64,000 bases of DNA from the NCBI GenBank assembly GCA_029202525.1, contig CP119325.1:62001-126000 (forward strand), in the 5' to 3' direction. Position numbers and translations under genes: made by a program. Shown here piece by piece: positions 23,782 to 31,720 of the stretch (position 1 is the first letter of the stretch; the number at the start of each line of letters is the position of its first letter). The notes below the pieces were generated by a model. It saw only the letters and a list, made by a program, of their open reading frames with translations. It was not told the origin of the DNA and did no database searches. This DNA comes from Candidatus Pseudomonas phytovorans. Its GTDB lineage: Bacteria; Pseudomonadota; Gammaproteobacteria; Pseudomonadales; Pseudomonadaceae.

Positions 23782-25587
23782 TCAGTACGACAGGCCGAAG
23801 TGCTCTTCGTCCATCGCCATCAGGTTGTTGGCACCCGACAGCATGGTCACCACATGGGTACGGGTGCGCGGCAGGATGCGCTGGAAGTAGAAGCGCGCAG
23901 TCTGCAGCTTGGCGGTGTAGAACGCCTCTTCGCTGGTGCCGGCGGCCAGTTTTTCGGCCGCCAGGCGGGCGATGTCGGCCCAGAAGTAGGCCAGGCAGGC
24001 GTAGCCGGAGTACATCAGGTAATCGACCGAGGCTGCACCGACTTCCTCACGGTCCTTCATGGCGGCCATGCCCACTTTCATGGTCAGCTCGCCCCACTCT
24101 TTGTTGATCGCCGCCAGTGGTTCGACGAATTCCTTGAGCGTTTCGTTACCTTCCTGCGCCTGGCAGAACTTGTGCACGATCTTGGTGAAGCCCTTCAGTG
24201 CTTCGCCCTGGGTCATCAGCACTTTACGGCCAAGCAGGTCTAGGGCCTGAATCCCGGTGGTGCCTTCGTACAGCATGGAGATACGGCTGTCGCGCACGTT
24301 CTGCTCCATGCCCCACTCGGCGATGAAGCCGTGGCCACCGTAAATCTGCACACCGTGGTTGGCGGCCTCGAAGCCGACTTCGGTCATGAACGCCTTGGCG
24401 ATCGGGGTCAGGAACGCCAGCAGGGCGTCGGCTTTCTTGCGTTCTTCTTCGTCCTGGCTGTACTTGACGATGTCCACCTGCTTGGCAGTGAAGTACACCA
24501 TCGCGCGGTTACCTTCAGCGAAGGCCTTCATGGTCAGCAGCATGCGACGCACGTCCGGGTGGACGATGATCGGGTCAGCGGCCTTGTCCGGTGCTTTCGG
24601 GCCAGTCAAAGAACGCATCTGCAGACGCTCGCGGGCGTACTTCAGGCCACCCTGGAAGCCAACTTCGGCGTGGGCCAGGCCCTGCAGCGCGGTGCCCAGG
24701 CGAGCAGTGTTCATGAAGGTGAACATGCAGTTCAGGCCTTTGTTGGCCGGGCCGATCAGGTAGCCGGTAGCGGCGTCGAAGTTCATCACGCAGGTGGCGT
24801 TACCATGGATGCCCATCTTGTGCTCAAGGGAGCCGCAGCTCACACCATTGCGCTCACCCACACCGCCTTCGGCGTTGGGCAGGAACTTCGGCACGATGAA
24901 CAGCGAAATACCCTTGGTACCGGCCGGTGCATCCGGCAGGCGGGCCAGGACGATATGGACGATGTTGTCGGCCATGTCGTGCTCACCGGCCGAGATGAAA
25001 ATCTTGGTGCCCGACACTTTGTAGCTGCCGTCAGCCTGTGGTTCGGCCTTGGTACGCAGCATGCCCAGGTCGGTGCCGCAGTGCGGCTCGGTCAGGCACA
25101 TGGTGCCGGTCCACTCGCCGGACACCAGCTTGGTCAGGTAGGTGTGTTGCTGCTCGGCAGTACCGTGCGCAGAGATAGTGTTCATCGCGCCGTGCGACAG
25201 GCCTGGGTACATACCCCACGACCAGTTCGAGCCGCCGACCATTTCGCTCAGGGCCAGGCCCAGCGACTCCGGCAAGCCTTGGCCACCGTGCTCGACGTCA
25301 TGTGCCAGGCTTGGCCAGCCGCCTTCGACGAACTGCTGATATGCCTCTTTGAAACCGGTCGGGGTTTTTACGCCCGACTCGCTCCAGGTGCAGCCTTCCT
25401 GGTCACCCACGCGGTTCAGCGGAGAGAGCACCTGCTCACAGAACTTCGCACCTTCTTCAAGGATCGCGTCGACCATGTCGGGCGTGGCGTCCTGGCAGCC
25501 CGGCAGGCTCTGATAGTGCGCCTCATAGCCAAGCAGCTCGTCGCGAACGAAGCGGATATCACGCAAGGGGGCTTTGTAATCAGGCAT
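23782..25587 (-). CDS. Acyl-CoA dehydrogenase (FadE-like, second paralogue)
   Basis: 601 residues from the ATG at 25587 (AGAGG nine bases upstream); an ORF extension to 25647 would include the operator and lacks homology to the paralogue. Motifs match the first copy: MPDYKAPLRDIRFV at the start, TMCLTEPHCGTDLG, KIFISAGEHDMADNI and LYEGTTGIQALDLLGRK with the catalytic Glu. It catalyses acyl-CoA to trans-2-enoyl-CoA using FAD. A PsrA-type fatty-acid-responsive box lies ~60 bases before the start, supporting a beta-oxidation role. Confidence 0.9.
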   Translation of the reverse strand: MPDYKAPLRDIRFVRDELLGYEAHYQSLPGCQDATPDMVDAILEEGAKFCEQVLSPLNRVGDQEGCTWSESGVKTPTGFKEAYQQFVEGGWPSLAHDVEHGGQGLPESLGLALSEMVGGSNWSWGMYPGLSHGAMNTISAHGTAEQQHTYLTKLVSGEWTGTMCLTEPHCGTDLGMLRTKAEPQADGSYKVSGTKIFISAGEHDMADNIVHIVLARLPDAPAGTKGISLFIVPKFLPNAEGGVGERNGVSCGSLEHKMGIHGNATCVMNFDAATGYLIGPANKGLNCMFTFMNTARLGTALQGLAHAEVGFQGGLKYARERLQMRSLTGPKAPDKAADPIIVHPDVRRMLLTMKAFAEGNRAMVYFTAKQVDIVKYSQDEEERKKADALLAFLTPIAKAFMTEVGFEAANHGVQIYGGHGFIAEWGMEQNVRDSRISMLYEGTTGIQALDLLGRKVLMTQGEALKGFTKIVHKFCQAQEGNETLKEFVEPLAAINKEWGELTMKVGMAAMKDREEVGAASVDYLMYSGYACLAYFWADIARLAAEKLAAGTSEEAFYTAKLQTARFYFQRILPRTRTHVVTMLSGANNLMAMDEEHFGLSY

Positions 25588-25644
25588 TGCGATGAACCTC
25601 TGGGTCAGTTCTGTGGGGGTGACCAGCTCTTGGCGGCCGTCTAT

Positions 25645-25658
25645 CAAACAGTTGTTTG
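25645..25658. promoter_or_regulatory. PsrA-type operator upstream of the acyl-CoA dehydrogenase
   Basis: CAAAC-AGTT-GTTTG matches the published PsrA consensus (G/C)AAAC-N2-4-GTTT(G/C). PsrA is a TetR-family repressor released by long-chain fatty acids. The site is 58-71 bases before the start codon, where a promoter would be expected. Confidence 0.7.
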
Positions 25659-25701
25659 AAACTTACGTTTAGCTCCGGCTTATGTCAAGGAGGGACTATG
25701 G

Positions 25702-25736
25702 TGCCATTTACGCCACGAAAAATGGCGTTTACGCCA
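25702..25736. repeat. Two copies of a 14-base palindrome, 21 bases apart
   Basis: TGGCGT-TT-ACGCCA at 25723-25736 is a perfect palindrome. TGCCAT-TT-ACGCCA at 25702-25715 is a degenerate copy on the same face of the helix (21-base spacing). They lie 115-149 bases upstream of the acyl-CoA dehydrogenase start, beyond the PsrA-type box, and could be an operator for a second regulator. Confidence 0.5.
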
Positions 25737-25757
25737 AACCCGAAAAATACCATTCCT

Positions 25758-25846
25758 CTGCGGGAGCGGGCATGCCCGCGAATAGGCCAGACCAGGCAAT
25801 AGAGGTGCCTGACCTGACGCATTCGCGGGCATGCCCGCTCCCACAG
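25758..25846. repeat. Inverted pair of REP elements
   Basis: 26-base arms at 25758-25783 and 25821-25846 with one mismatch, core GGGAGCGGGCATGCCCGCG. The pair lies between the fatty-acid gene and the 98-residue orphan gene. Confidence 0.88.
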
Positions 25847-25880
25847 GGGATATGTGTGTGTAATTCGAGTAGGCGCCCGA

Positions 25881-26177
25881 TCAGGCGTAGGTGTCGATGA
25901 TCCGACCGAGCATTTCGTCGGAAGCCTTGACGACTTTTGCGCCAATCTCGACTTCAGTCTTGCCCACCGCCTGTTGCACGACGCTGGTGGCCAGGTCCAT
26001 CTGCTGGCTGCGGTCGACCGCGCGCAGGCGTTCCGCCTGAAAATCGCTGGACTGGCTGGTGGCGGTACGTTCGGCGCTGGTATTGGCGATCTGGCCGGCG
26101 GCCTGATCGACGCGGTTCTGGCCGGTTTGGATTGCGCTCAGGCCCGCGTAATACGCGGAGCTACCGGTGATTTCCAT
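25881..26177 (-). CDS. Conserved hypothetical protein with flagellar-rod-like N-terminus
   Basis: 98 residues. The first 35 residues (MEITGSSAYYAGLSAIQTGQ, then NRVDQAAGQIANTS) resemble the N-terminal helix of flagellar rod and hook proteins, which carry a similar LSGLQAAQxRLDxxANNIAN pattern. The last 40 residues (DLATSVVQQAVGKTEVEIGAKVVKASDEMLGRIIDTYA) resemble the C-terminal helix of the same proteins. The middle domain is missing, so this looks like a minimal rod-like coiled coil. No flagellar genes are nearby. No signal peptide or membrane helix is seen. Function unknown. Confidence 0.7.
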   Translation of the reverse strand: MEITGSSAYYAGLSAIQTGQNRVDQAAGQIANTSAERTATSQSSDFQAERLRAVDRSQQMDLATSVVQQAVGKTEVEIGAKVVKASDEMLGRIIDTYA

Positions 26178-26301
26178 GTCAGGACTCCATTGACGCTGGA
26201 TAACGAACAGCCCTAATTAAAGCAGGCTGGACGCAAAAAGGCCCGTTTAAATCCCTAATGGCATGGTGCCATTCGATAGGCCTTGGGTATTCCTGCACCG
26301 G

Positions 26302-26375
26302 CCTCTTCGCGGGCTTGCCCGCTCCCACAGGGACCGCACGGCTCCTGAGAACTGCACAATACCCGCGAAGAGGCC
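26302..26375. repeat. REP element with a truncated inverted partner
   Basis: A complete REP at 26302-26331 (core GCGGGCTTGCCCGCTCCCAC) is followed by only the tail of an inverted copy (CCCGCGAAGAGGCC, 26362-26375). It lies 15 bases beyond the bioD stop. Confidence 0.8.
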
Positions 26376-26389
26376 CGGCCTGGAAAAGG

Positions 26390-27070
26390 CTAGTCCAGCA
26401 AATCCAGCTGCAGATGCTCAGCCACCATGTCGGCACTGGCCAGCTTCAGCTTGGGCACCCGCCCCAGGCAAGGCGCCGGCAAACGCTCGGCAAGGCTGGC
26501 CAGGTTCTCTTCCAGCCGCGAGGTCCGCGGCTCGATGATGTTCGCCACCCACCCCGCCAACTGCAAACCGTCACGTTCGATCGCCTCGGCGCTGAGCAAA
26601 GCATGGCTGATACAGCCCAGCCGTACGCCTACCACCAGAATCACCGGTAGGTGCAAGGCAACGGCAAGGTCAGACAGGTTCTCCAGCCCCGACAACGGCA
26701 CACGCCAGCCACCGGCCCCCTCTACCAAAGTGAAGTCGGCATTTTGTTGCAACACGTTGCGCATCGCCGCCAGCAACTCCGGTACCGCCAGCGTCACCCC
26801 CGCTTCGCGAGCCGCCACATGCGGGGCAATCGCAGGCTCGAAGGCAAACGGGTTGACCTGCTCGTAGGGCAACTTGATCGTGCTTTCGTCAATCAGCGCC
26901 TGGGCATCGCTGTTGCGCAACCCTTTAGCCGTCATCGTGCAACCCGAGGCTACCGGCTTGGCACCCAACGTGCTCATGCCCTGCAAGCGCGCCGCATGCA
27001 AAAGCCCGGCGGCGATGGTGGTCTTGCCGACATCGGTATCGGTACCGGCAATGAAATAGGCCTGGCTCAT
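26390..27070 (-). CDS. bioD: Dethiobiotin synthetase BioD
   Basis: 226 residues from the ATG at 27070, preceded by GGGGAG. The P-loop GTDTDVGKTT (9-18) is diagnostic, and VEGAGGWRVPL is the second conserved motif. The enzyme closes the ureido ring of 7,8-diaminopelargonate with CO2 and ATP. It is the last gene of bioBFHCD, ten bases after bioC. The bioA aminotransferase is not in the window. Confidence 0.95.
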   Translation of the reverse strand: MSQAYFIAGTDTDVGKTTIAAGLLHAARLQGMSTLGAKPVASGCTMTAKGLRNSDAQALIDESTIKLPYEQVNPFAFEPAIAPHVAAREAGVTLAVPELLAAMRNVLQQNADFTLVEGAGGWRVPLSGLENLSDLAVALHLPVILVVGVRLGCISHALLSAEAIERDGLQLAGWVANIIEPRTSRLEENLASLAERLPAPCLGRVPKLKLASADMVAEHLQLDLLD

Positions 27071-27080
27071 CTCGCTCCCC

Positions 27081-27896
27081 TTACGCCTGTGGCTTGCGCA
27101 ACACACCATAGACCACCTGATAGGTGGCTGGCAGCCCCTCGGGCTGGCGAAATGCTTCGTAGGCCTGCAACAGGCCCTGCATGCGAGCCCGGCCGGTAAG
27201 GCCTGAGGGGCGACCCGGGTTGAGGTTGTGTGCGCCCAGCGCCTTCAGTTCATGGGTCAGGCTGCGCACATCCGGGTAGTGCAGCACATGCGGGCAGCGC
27301 TGCAAACCAAGTTGTTCAAGGCCGCTATCGGCACACAGGCGCTGGTAATCCTCAAACCGGCGGAAGCGGTTCACATGCACCAGGCCATCCACCGCCTGCC
27401 AGCTGGCGCGCAGTTCATCGAGGGTGCCCACACACAGGCTGCTGAAGGCCAGCACACCACCTGGACGCAGCACGCGCAGGGCTTCTGCCAACACACTGGC
27501 GAACTGGTCGCACCATTGCACCGCCAGGCTGGTGAACACCAGATCGACGCTTGCATCACGCAGCGGCAAGCGTTCGGCGTCGCCGGCCACGTGATACTGC
27601 GCCCCGCCCTGTTCATGGCGGGCATGGCGCAGCATGCCTTCGGCGATATCCACCGCCACGCCGCTGGCGTGCGCAAAACGCTCGGCCAGTATGCGGCTGA
27701 AATGGCCGGTCCCGCTGCCCAGGTCCAGCCATTGCGAAGGCTGCAAGCCTGCCGGCAACTGCTCCAGCAGGTTCAAACCTACAGCGCGCTGCAACGCCGC
27801 CACGCTGTCGTAGCTGGCCGCAGCGCGGGAGAACGAGGCCGCCACCTGGCGTTTGTCGGGCAGCGCGCCTGGGGTCGGACGGGATAGGTCAGTCAT
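27081..27896 (-). CDS. bioC: Malonyl-ACP O-methyltransferase BioC
   Basis: 271 residues from the ATG at 27896, which overlaps the end of bioH by eight bases; the longer frame lies inside bioH. SAM-binding methyltransferase motif I is LDLGSGTGHFS. The family opening DKRQVAASFSRAAASYD and the VDLVFTSLAVQWC segment fit BioC. It methylates malonyl-ACP so that fatty-acid synthase can build the pimeloyl chain. BioH removes the methyl group later. Confidence 0.93.
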   Translation of the reverse strand: MTDLSRPTPGALPDKRQVAASFSRAAASYDSVAALQRAVGLNLLEQLPAGLQPSQWLDLGSGTGHFSRILAERFAHASGVAVDIAEGMLRHARHEQGGAQYHVAGDAERLPLRDASVDLVFTSLAVQWCDQFASVLAEALRVLRPGGVLAFSSLCVGTLDELRASWQAVDGLVHVNRFRRFEDYQRLCADSGLEQLGLQRCPHVLHYPDVRSLTHELKALGAHNLNPGRPSGLTGRARMQGLLQAYEAFRQPEGLPATYQVVYGVLRKPQA

Positions 27897-28620
27897 CGCC
27901 ACTCTCATGCAGGAAACTCTTGATGCCCGCCGCCAGTTCCTGCGGGTACTCCAGCAGGAACGCGTGGGAACTGTCTTCGACCAGGCCCACTTCCACATCG
28001 GGCAGCAGCTCGCTCAGCGCCTTTGCTGCCTCTGCCGGCACCAGCGCATCGCTGCCGGCGAACAGGTGCAACTGCGGGCCGCCATAGGCCTGTAGCGCTT
28101 CACGGGTATCCAGCTTGGCCAGCACTTCCAGGCCGGTGGCCAAGTACAGCGGGTCGGTATCCGGCACGCCGACACCCAGCTGACGTAACAGCGTGCGGGG
28201 CTGCAGGGCGCCATCACTGCACAAGGTACGGAAGCGCTTGAGGGTGACCTGGGCATGGCTGCGGCAGCCGTCGAGGAAGGTGCCGAAGGTGTCTTCGGCC
28301 ATGCCGTGGGGCCAGTCCGGGCGCGCCACGAAACTGGGGTTGCTGGCCAGGGTCAGCAGGCCGCAGCAGTGGTCGCCGCGTTTATGCGCCAGCGCACTGG
28401 CCAACATCCCGCCAAGCGACCAGCCACCCAGCCAGACATCGCTCGGCAGCTTGCGGTCGAGGTGGTCGAGCCAAGCCTGCACATCACTGTCGGGCAGCTC
28501 CGGCAAGGGCATCAGCTCAACGTGCAAACGGGCATCCTGGGCGCGCAGGCTGGCCGCCAGCGGCTCCAGAGAAGCAGTGCCCAGGCCCCAGCCGGGCAGC
28601 AGTACAAGGCGATTACGCAT
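27889..28620 (-). CDS. bioH: Pimeloyl-ACP methyl ester carboxylesterase BioH
   Basis: 243 residues from the ATG at 28620, which overlaps the bioF stop. An alpha/beta hydrolase with the nucleophile motif GWSLGG (Ser68), the oxyanion region PGWGLG (10-14), and a C-terminal His in EDSSHAFLLE. It hydrolyses pimeloyl-ACP methyl ester, ending chain elongation for biotin. Overlaps with both neighbours show tight translational coupling. Confidence 0.93.
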   Translation of the reverse strand: MRNRLVLLPGWGLGTASLEPLAASLRAQDARLHVELMPLPELPDSDVQAWLDHLDRKLPSDVWLGGWSLGGMLASALAHKRGDHCCGLLTLASNPSFVARPDWPHGMAEDTFGTFLDGCRSHAQVTLKRFRTLCSDGALQPRTLLRQLGVGVPDTDPLYLATGLEVLAKLDTREALQAYGGPQLHLFAGSDALVPAEAAKALSELLPDVEVGLVEDSSHAFLLEYPQELAAGIKSFLHESGDD

Positions 28621-29785
28621 CGGCGGTCTCCAACTGTGGATAACACTCGGCCAATGCATTCAACAATAGCTGCACCTGCGCCTCGCTGTGCGCGGCACTC
28701 AGTGTAACCCGCAGGCGGGCGCTGCCAGCCGGTACGGTGGGCGGGCGGATTGCCGTCACCAGCAAGCCGCGTTCGCGCAACATGCGCGACAGGCGCATGG
28801 CCTGCGCACTGTCGCCGATCACGATGGGCTGGATAGGGGTCGGGCTGTCCATCAGCTCTAGTCCGATCTGCTGCGCACCTTCGCGGAACTGGCGAATCAA
28901 CGCTGCCAGATGCTCGCGGCGCCAGGTTTCGCGGCGCAACAACCCCAGGCTCTTGAGCGTGGCACAGGCCAGTGCCGGTGGCTGGCTGGTGGTGTAGATG
29001 TAGGGGCGGGCGAACTGCACCAGCGCCTCGATCAGCTCTTCGCTGCCCGCCACGAATGCACCTGCGGTACCGCAACCTTTGCCCAGCGTGCCGATCAGCA
29101 CCGGCACGTCATCTACGCCCAGCCCGAAGTGCTCGACGATGCCACCGCCCTGAGCGCCGAGGGTGCCCAGCCCATGGGCATCGTCAACCATCAGCCAGGC
29201 GCCGCGGGCGCGGGCGACATCGGCCAGCGCCGGCAGGTCGGCGAGGTCGCCGTCCATGCTGAACACGCCATCGGTCACCACCAGGGTATTGCCGACAGCC
29301 TTGTCCAGGCGGCTGGCCAGGCTGGCCGGGTCGTTGTGCAGGTAGCGGTTGAAACGGGCACCACTGAGCAACCCGCCATCCAGCAGCGAGGCGTGGTTCA
29401 AGCGGTCTTGCAGCACTGTGTCGCCCTGCCCCACCAGCGCGGTGATGGCGCCGAGGTTGGCCATGTAGCCGGTGGAGAACAGCAGCGCGCGCGGGCGCCC
29501 GGTGAGTTCGGCCAGCACCTCTTCAACCTGGTGGTGCGGCGTACTGTGGCCGACCACCAGGTGCGAGGCACCGCCACCGACACCCCAGCGCTCGGCGCCA
29601 GCCTGCCAGGCGGCAATCACCTCAGGGTGATTGGCCAGGCCCAGGTAGTCATTGCTGCAGAAGGCCAGCAAACGCTGGCCGTCGACCACCACTTCCGGCC
29701 CTTGCGGGCTTTCCAGCAGTGGCCGCTGCCGATACAGGTCTGCGGCGCGCCGTTCGGCCAGGCGCGCCGCCAGGTCGAAGGCCAT
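28613..29785 (-). CDS. bioF: 8-amino-7-oxononanoate synthase BioF
   Basis: 390 residues from the ATG at 29785, one base after the bioB stop. A class II PLP alpha-oxoamine synthase: FCSNDYLGLANHPEV near the N-terminus, DDAHGLGTLG for cofactor binding, and the PLP lysine in LIGTLGKGCGTAGAF. It condenses pimeloyl-ACP with alanine to 8-amino-7-oxononanoate. Second gene of the biotin operon. Confidence 0.95.
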   Translation of the reverse strand: MAFDLAARLAERRAADLYRQRPLLESPQGPEVVVDGQRLLAFCSNDYLGLANHPEVIAAWQAGAERWGVGGGASHLVVGHSTPHHQVEEVLAELTGRPRALLFSTGYMANLGAITALVGQGDTVLQDRLNHASLLDGGLLSGARFNRYLHNDPASLASRLDKAVGNTLVVTDGVFSMDGDLADLPALADVARARGAWLMVDDAHGLGTLGAQGGGIVEHFGLGVDDVPVLIGTLGKGCGTAGAFVAGSEELIEALVQFARPYIYTTSQPPALACATLKSLGLLRRETWRREHLAALIRQFREGAQQIGLELMDSPTPIQPIVIGDSAQAMRLSRMLRERGLLVTAIRPPTVPAGSARLRVTLSAAHSEAQVQLLLNALAECYPQLETADA

Positions 29786-29786
29786 G

Positions 29787-30845
29787 TCAGGCCGATGCAG
29801 CGTTGTAGAACATCTCGCTGCTGCGCTGTTCGACCAACGCCTGCTCGATGGCCGCCTGATGCACTTCGTCGGCGTGTTCTTCACGCGCTTCGGGCTTGAT
29901 GCCCAGGCGTGCGAACAGTTGCATGTCCTTGTCGGCCTGCGGGTTGGCGGTGGTCAGCAGTTTTTCGCCATAGAAGATCGAGTTGGCGCCCGCCATGAAG
30001 GCCAGAGCCTGCATCTGTTCGTTCATCTGCTCGCGGCCGGCAGACAGACGCACGTGCGACTTGGGCATCAGCAGGCGGGCCACGGCCAGCATGCGGATGA
30101 AATCGAACGGGTCAACGTCCTCTTCCTCGGCCAGCGGCGTACCAGCCACCTTGACCAGCATGTTGATCGGCACCGACTCCGGGTGCTCGGGCAGGTTGGC
30201 CAGCTGGATCAACAGGCCCGCGCGATCGTCCAGCGACTCGCCCATGCCCAGGATGCCGCCCGAGCAGATCTTCATCCCGGCATCACGCACGTAGGCCAGG
30301 GTCTGCAGGCGCTCGCTGTAGGTGCGGGTGGTGATGATGCTGCCGTAGAACTCCGGCGAGGTGTCGAGGTTGTGGTTGTAATAGTCCAGGCCAGCCTGGG
30401 CCAAGGCCTTGGTCTGGTCCTCGTCGAGCTTGCCGAGGGTCATGCAGGTTTCAAGGCCCATGGCTTTCACGCCTTTGACCATCTCCAGCACGTAGGGCAT
30501 GTCTTTGGCCGACGGGTGTTTCCAGGCCGCGCCCATGCAGAAGCGGGTAGAGCCGATGGCTTTGGCGCGGGCAGCTTCTTCCAGCACCTTCTGCACCTCC
30601 ATCAACTTCTGTTTTTCCAGCCCGGTGTTGTAGTGGCCGGACTGTGGACAATATTTGCAATCTTCCGGGCAGGCGCCGGTCTTGATCGACAGCAGGGTCG
30701 AAACCTGCACCCGGTTAGGGTCGAAATGCGCGCGGTGCACAGTCTGCGCCTGGAACAGCAAGTCATTGAACGGTTGCTGGAACAGCGCCTTGACCTCGGC
30801 CAGGGACCAGTCGTGACGTGTTGTTGCAGTTGTGCTGGCGCTCAT
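29787..30845 (-). CDS. bioB: Biotin synthase BioB (radical SAM)
   Basis: 352 residues. The radical SAM cluster motif is GACPEDCKYC with Cys59, Cys63 and Cys66; the second [2Fe-2S] ligands occur later in ICSGGI and similar segments. It inserts sulfur into dethiobiotin to form biotin. AAGGAA precedes the ATG. First gene of the operon bioBFHCD. Transcription probably starts at a promoter whose -35 box is covered by a BirA-type operator. Confidence 0.97.
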   Translation of the reverse strand: MSASTTATTRHDWSLAEVKALFQQPFNDLLFQAQTVHRAHFDPNRVQVSTLLSIKTGACPEDCKYCPQSGHYNTGLEKQKLMEVQKVLEEAARAKAIGSTRFCMGAAWKHPSAKDMPYVLEMVKGVKAMGLETCMTLGKLDEDQTKALAQAGLDYYNHNLDTSPEFYGSIITTRTYSERLQTLAYVRDAGMKICSGGILGMGESLDDRAGLLIQLANLPEHPESVPINMLVKVAGTPLAEEEDVDPFDFIRMLAVARLLMPKSHVRLSAGREQMNEQMQALAFMAGANSIFYGEKLLTTANPQADKDMQLFARLGIKPEAREEHADEVHQAAIEQALVEQRSSEMFYNAASA

Positions 30846-30917
30846 CGGCGTTTCCTTGTTTAGGCTGAAGCTGGCGCCGGGACAGGAAAGCCCACAAGCG
30901 CATCACGGATACCTCGC

Positions 30918-30971
30918 ATAGTCAGGGAAGGCCTATGAACTGTCAACTTCACTTAAAACGACTGGTTTACA
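30918..30971 (-). promoter_or_regulatory. bioB promoter overlapped by a BirA-type operator
   Basis: On the minus strand, TTGACA (30941-30946) and GACTAT (30918-30923) are 17 bases apart. The operator has half-sites TGTCAACT (30941-30948) and GGTTTACA (30964-30971), 15 bases apart. The known BirA pattern is TGTWAACC-N14/15-GGTTWACA, so one half is perfect and the other has two changes. Binding would block the -35 box when biotinyl-AMP is plentiful. Confidence 0.75.
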
Positions 30972-31666
30972 AGCGCTCAATTATTAATCAGTCGTGTTTA
31001 TTGTGTGATGAAACTGCCCTGCAGCCCTACCCGATGTGCATCGCCTGCGAGCAGGAGCTGCCCTGGCTAGGCGATCAGTGCCTGCGCTGCGCCCTGCCGT
31101 TGCCTATGGCTGGCCTGACTTGCGCCCAGTGTTGTCGCCGCTCGCCGCCGTTCGAGCAGGTGATTGCACCCTGGCAATTCGGCTTTCCGGTAGACACGCT
31201 GGTCAGCCGCTTCAAGCACAACCGGCAGTGGCCGTTGGGGCGGCTGATGGCCGAGCTGCTGGGGTACGGGCTGCAGCATCGCTTTGCCGAAGGGCTACCC
31301 CGGCCTGACCTGCTGTTGCCTGTGCCCTTGGCTGGCGGTCGACTGCGCGATCGCGGGTTCAACCAGGCTGGGATGCTCGGGCGGTGGCTGTCTGCGCAGC
31401 TTGGGCTACCTTGCGATGAACGATTGCTGATGCGCACCCGCGACACGCCTGCGCAGCAACGGCTGGATGCCAGGGCAAGGCAGCGCAATTTGCGGCAGGC
31501 GTTTGCGATCACGGGCGAACTGACGGGTAAACATGTCGCCATGGTCGATGATGTGTTGACCACCGGTGCCACCGCGCGGGCAATCGCGGAGGTGCTGCGC
31601 AAGGCCGGTGCGCGGCGGGTGGATGTGTATTGCCTGGCGCGCACGCCAAAGCCGGGGTATGTATGA
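30935..31666 (+). CDS. ComF-family phosphoribosyltransferase-like protein
   Basis: 243 residues. A four-cysteine zinc-binding motif (CLLC, then CIAC, CLRC and CAQC spaced in the first 70 residues) precedes a phosphoribosyltransferase fold whose PRPP loop reads VAMVDDVLTTGATA. ComF proteins are linked to DNA uptake in competent bacteria, but many Pseudomonas lack natural competence. The ATG at 30935 makes the bioB BirA operator part of the coding sequence; a later start is possible but would delete the zinc ligands. Divergent from bioB. Confidence 0.82.
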   Translation: MNCQLHLKRLVYKRSIINQSCLLCDETALQPYPMCIACEQELPWLGDQCLRCALPLPMAGLTCAQCCRRSPPFEQVIAPWQFGFPVDTLVSRFKHNRQWPLGRLMAELLGYGLQHRFAEGLPRPDLLLPVPLAGGRLRDRGFNQAGMLGRWLSAQLGLPCDERLLMRTRDTPAQQRLDARARQRNLRQAFAITGELTGKHVAMVDDVLTTGATARAIAEVLRKAGARRVDVYCLARTPKPGYV

Positions 31667-31720
31667 AGCTGCAGGCCGCTGCCTCACACTCTACAATTTG
31701 CTGCCACTGACATTGACCGG

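Noticed and set aside
23782..25659. Long plus-strand frames opposite the acyl-CoA dehydrogenase
   Set aside because: The dehydrogenase on the minus strand has catalytic motifs, a terminator and an operator; the opposite frames have none.
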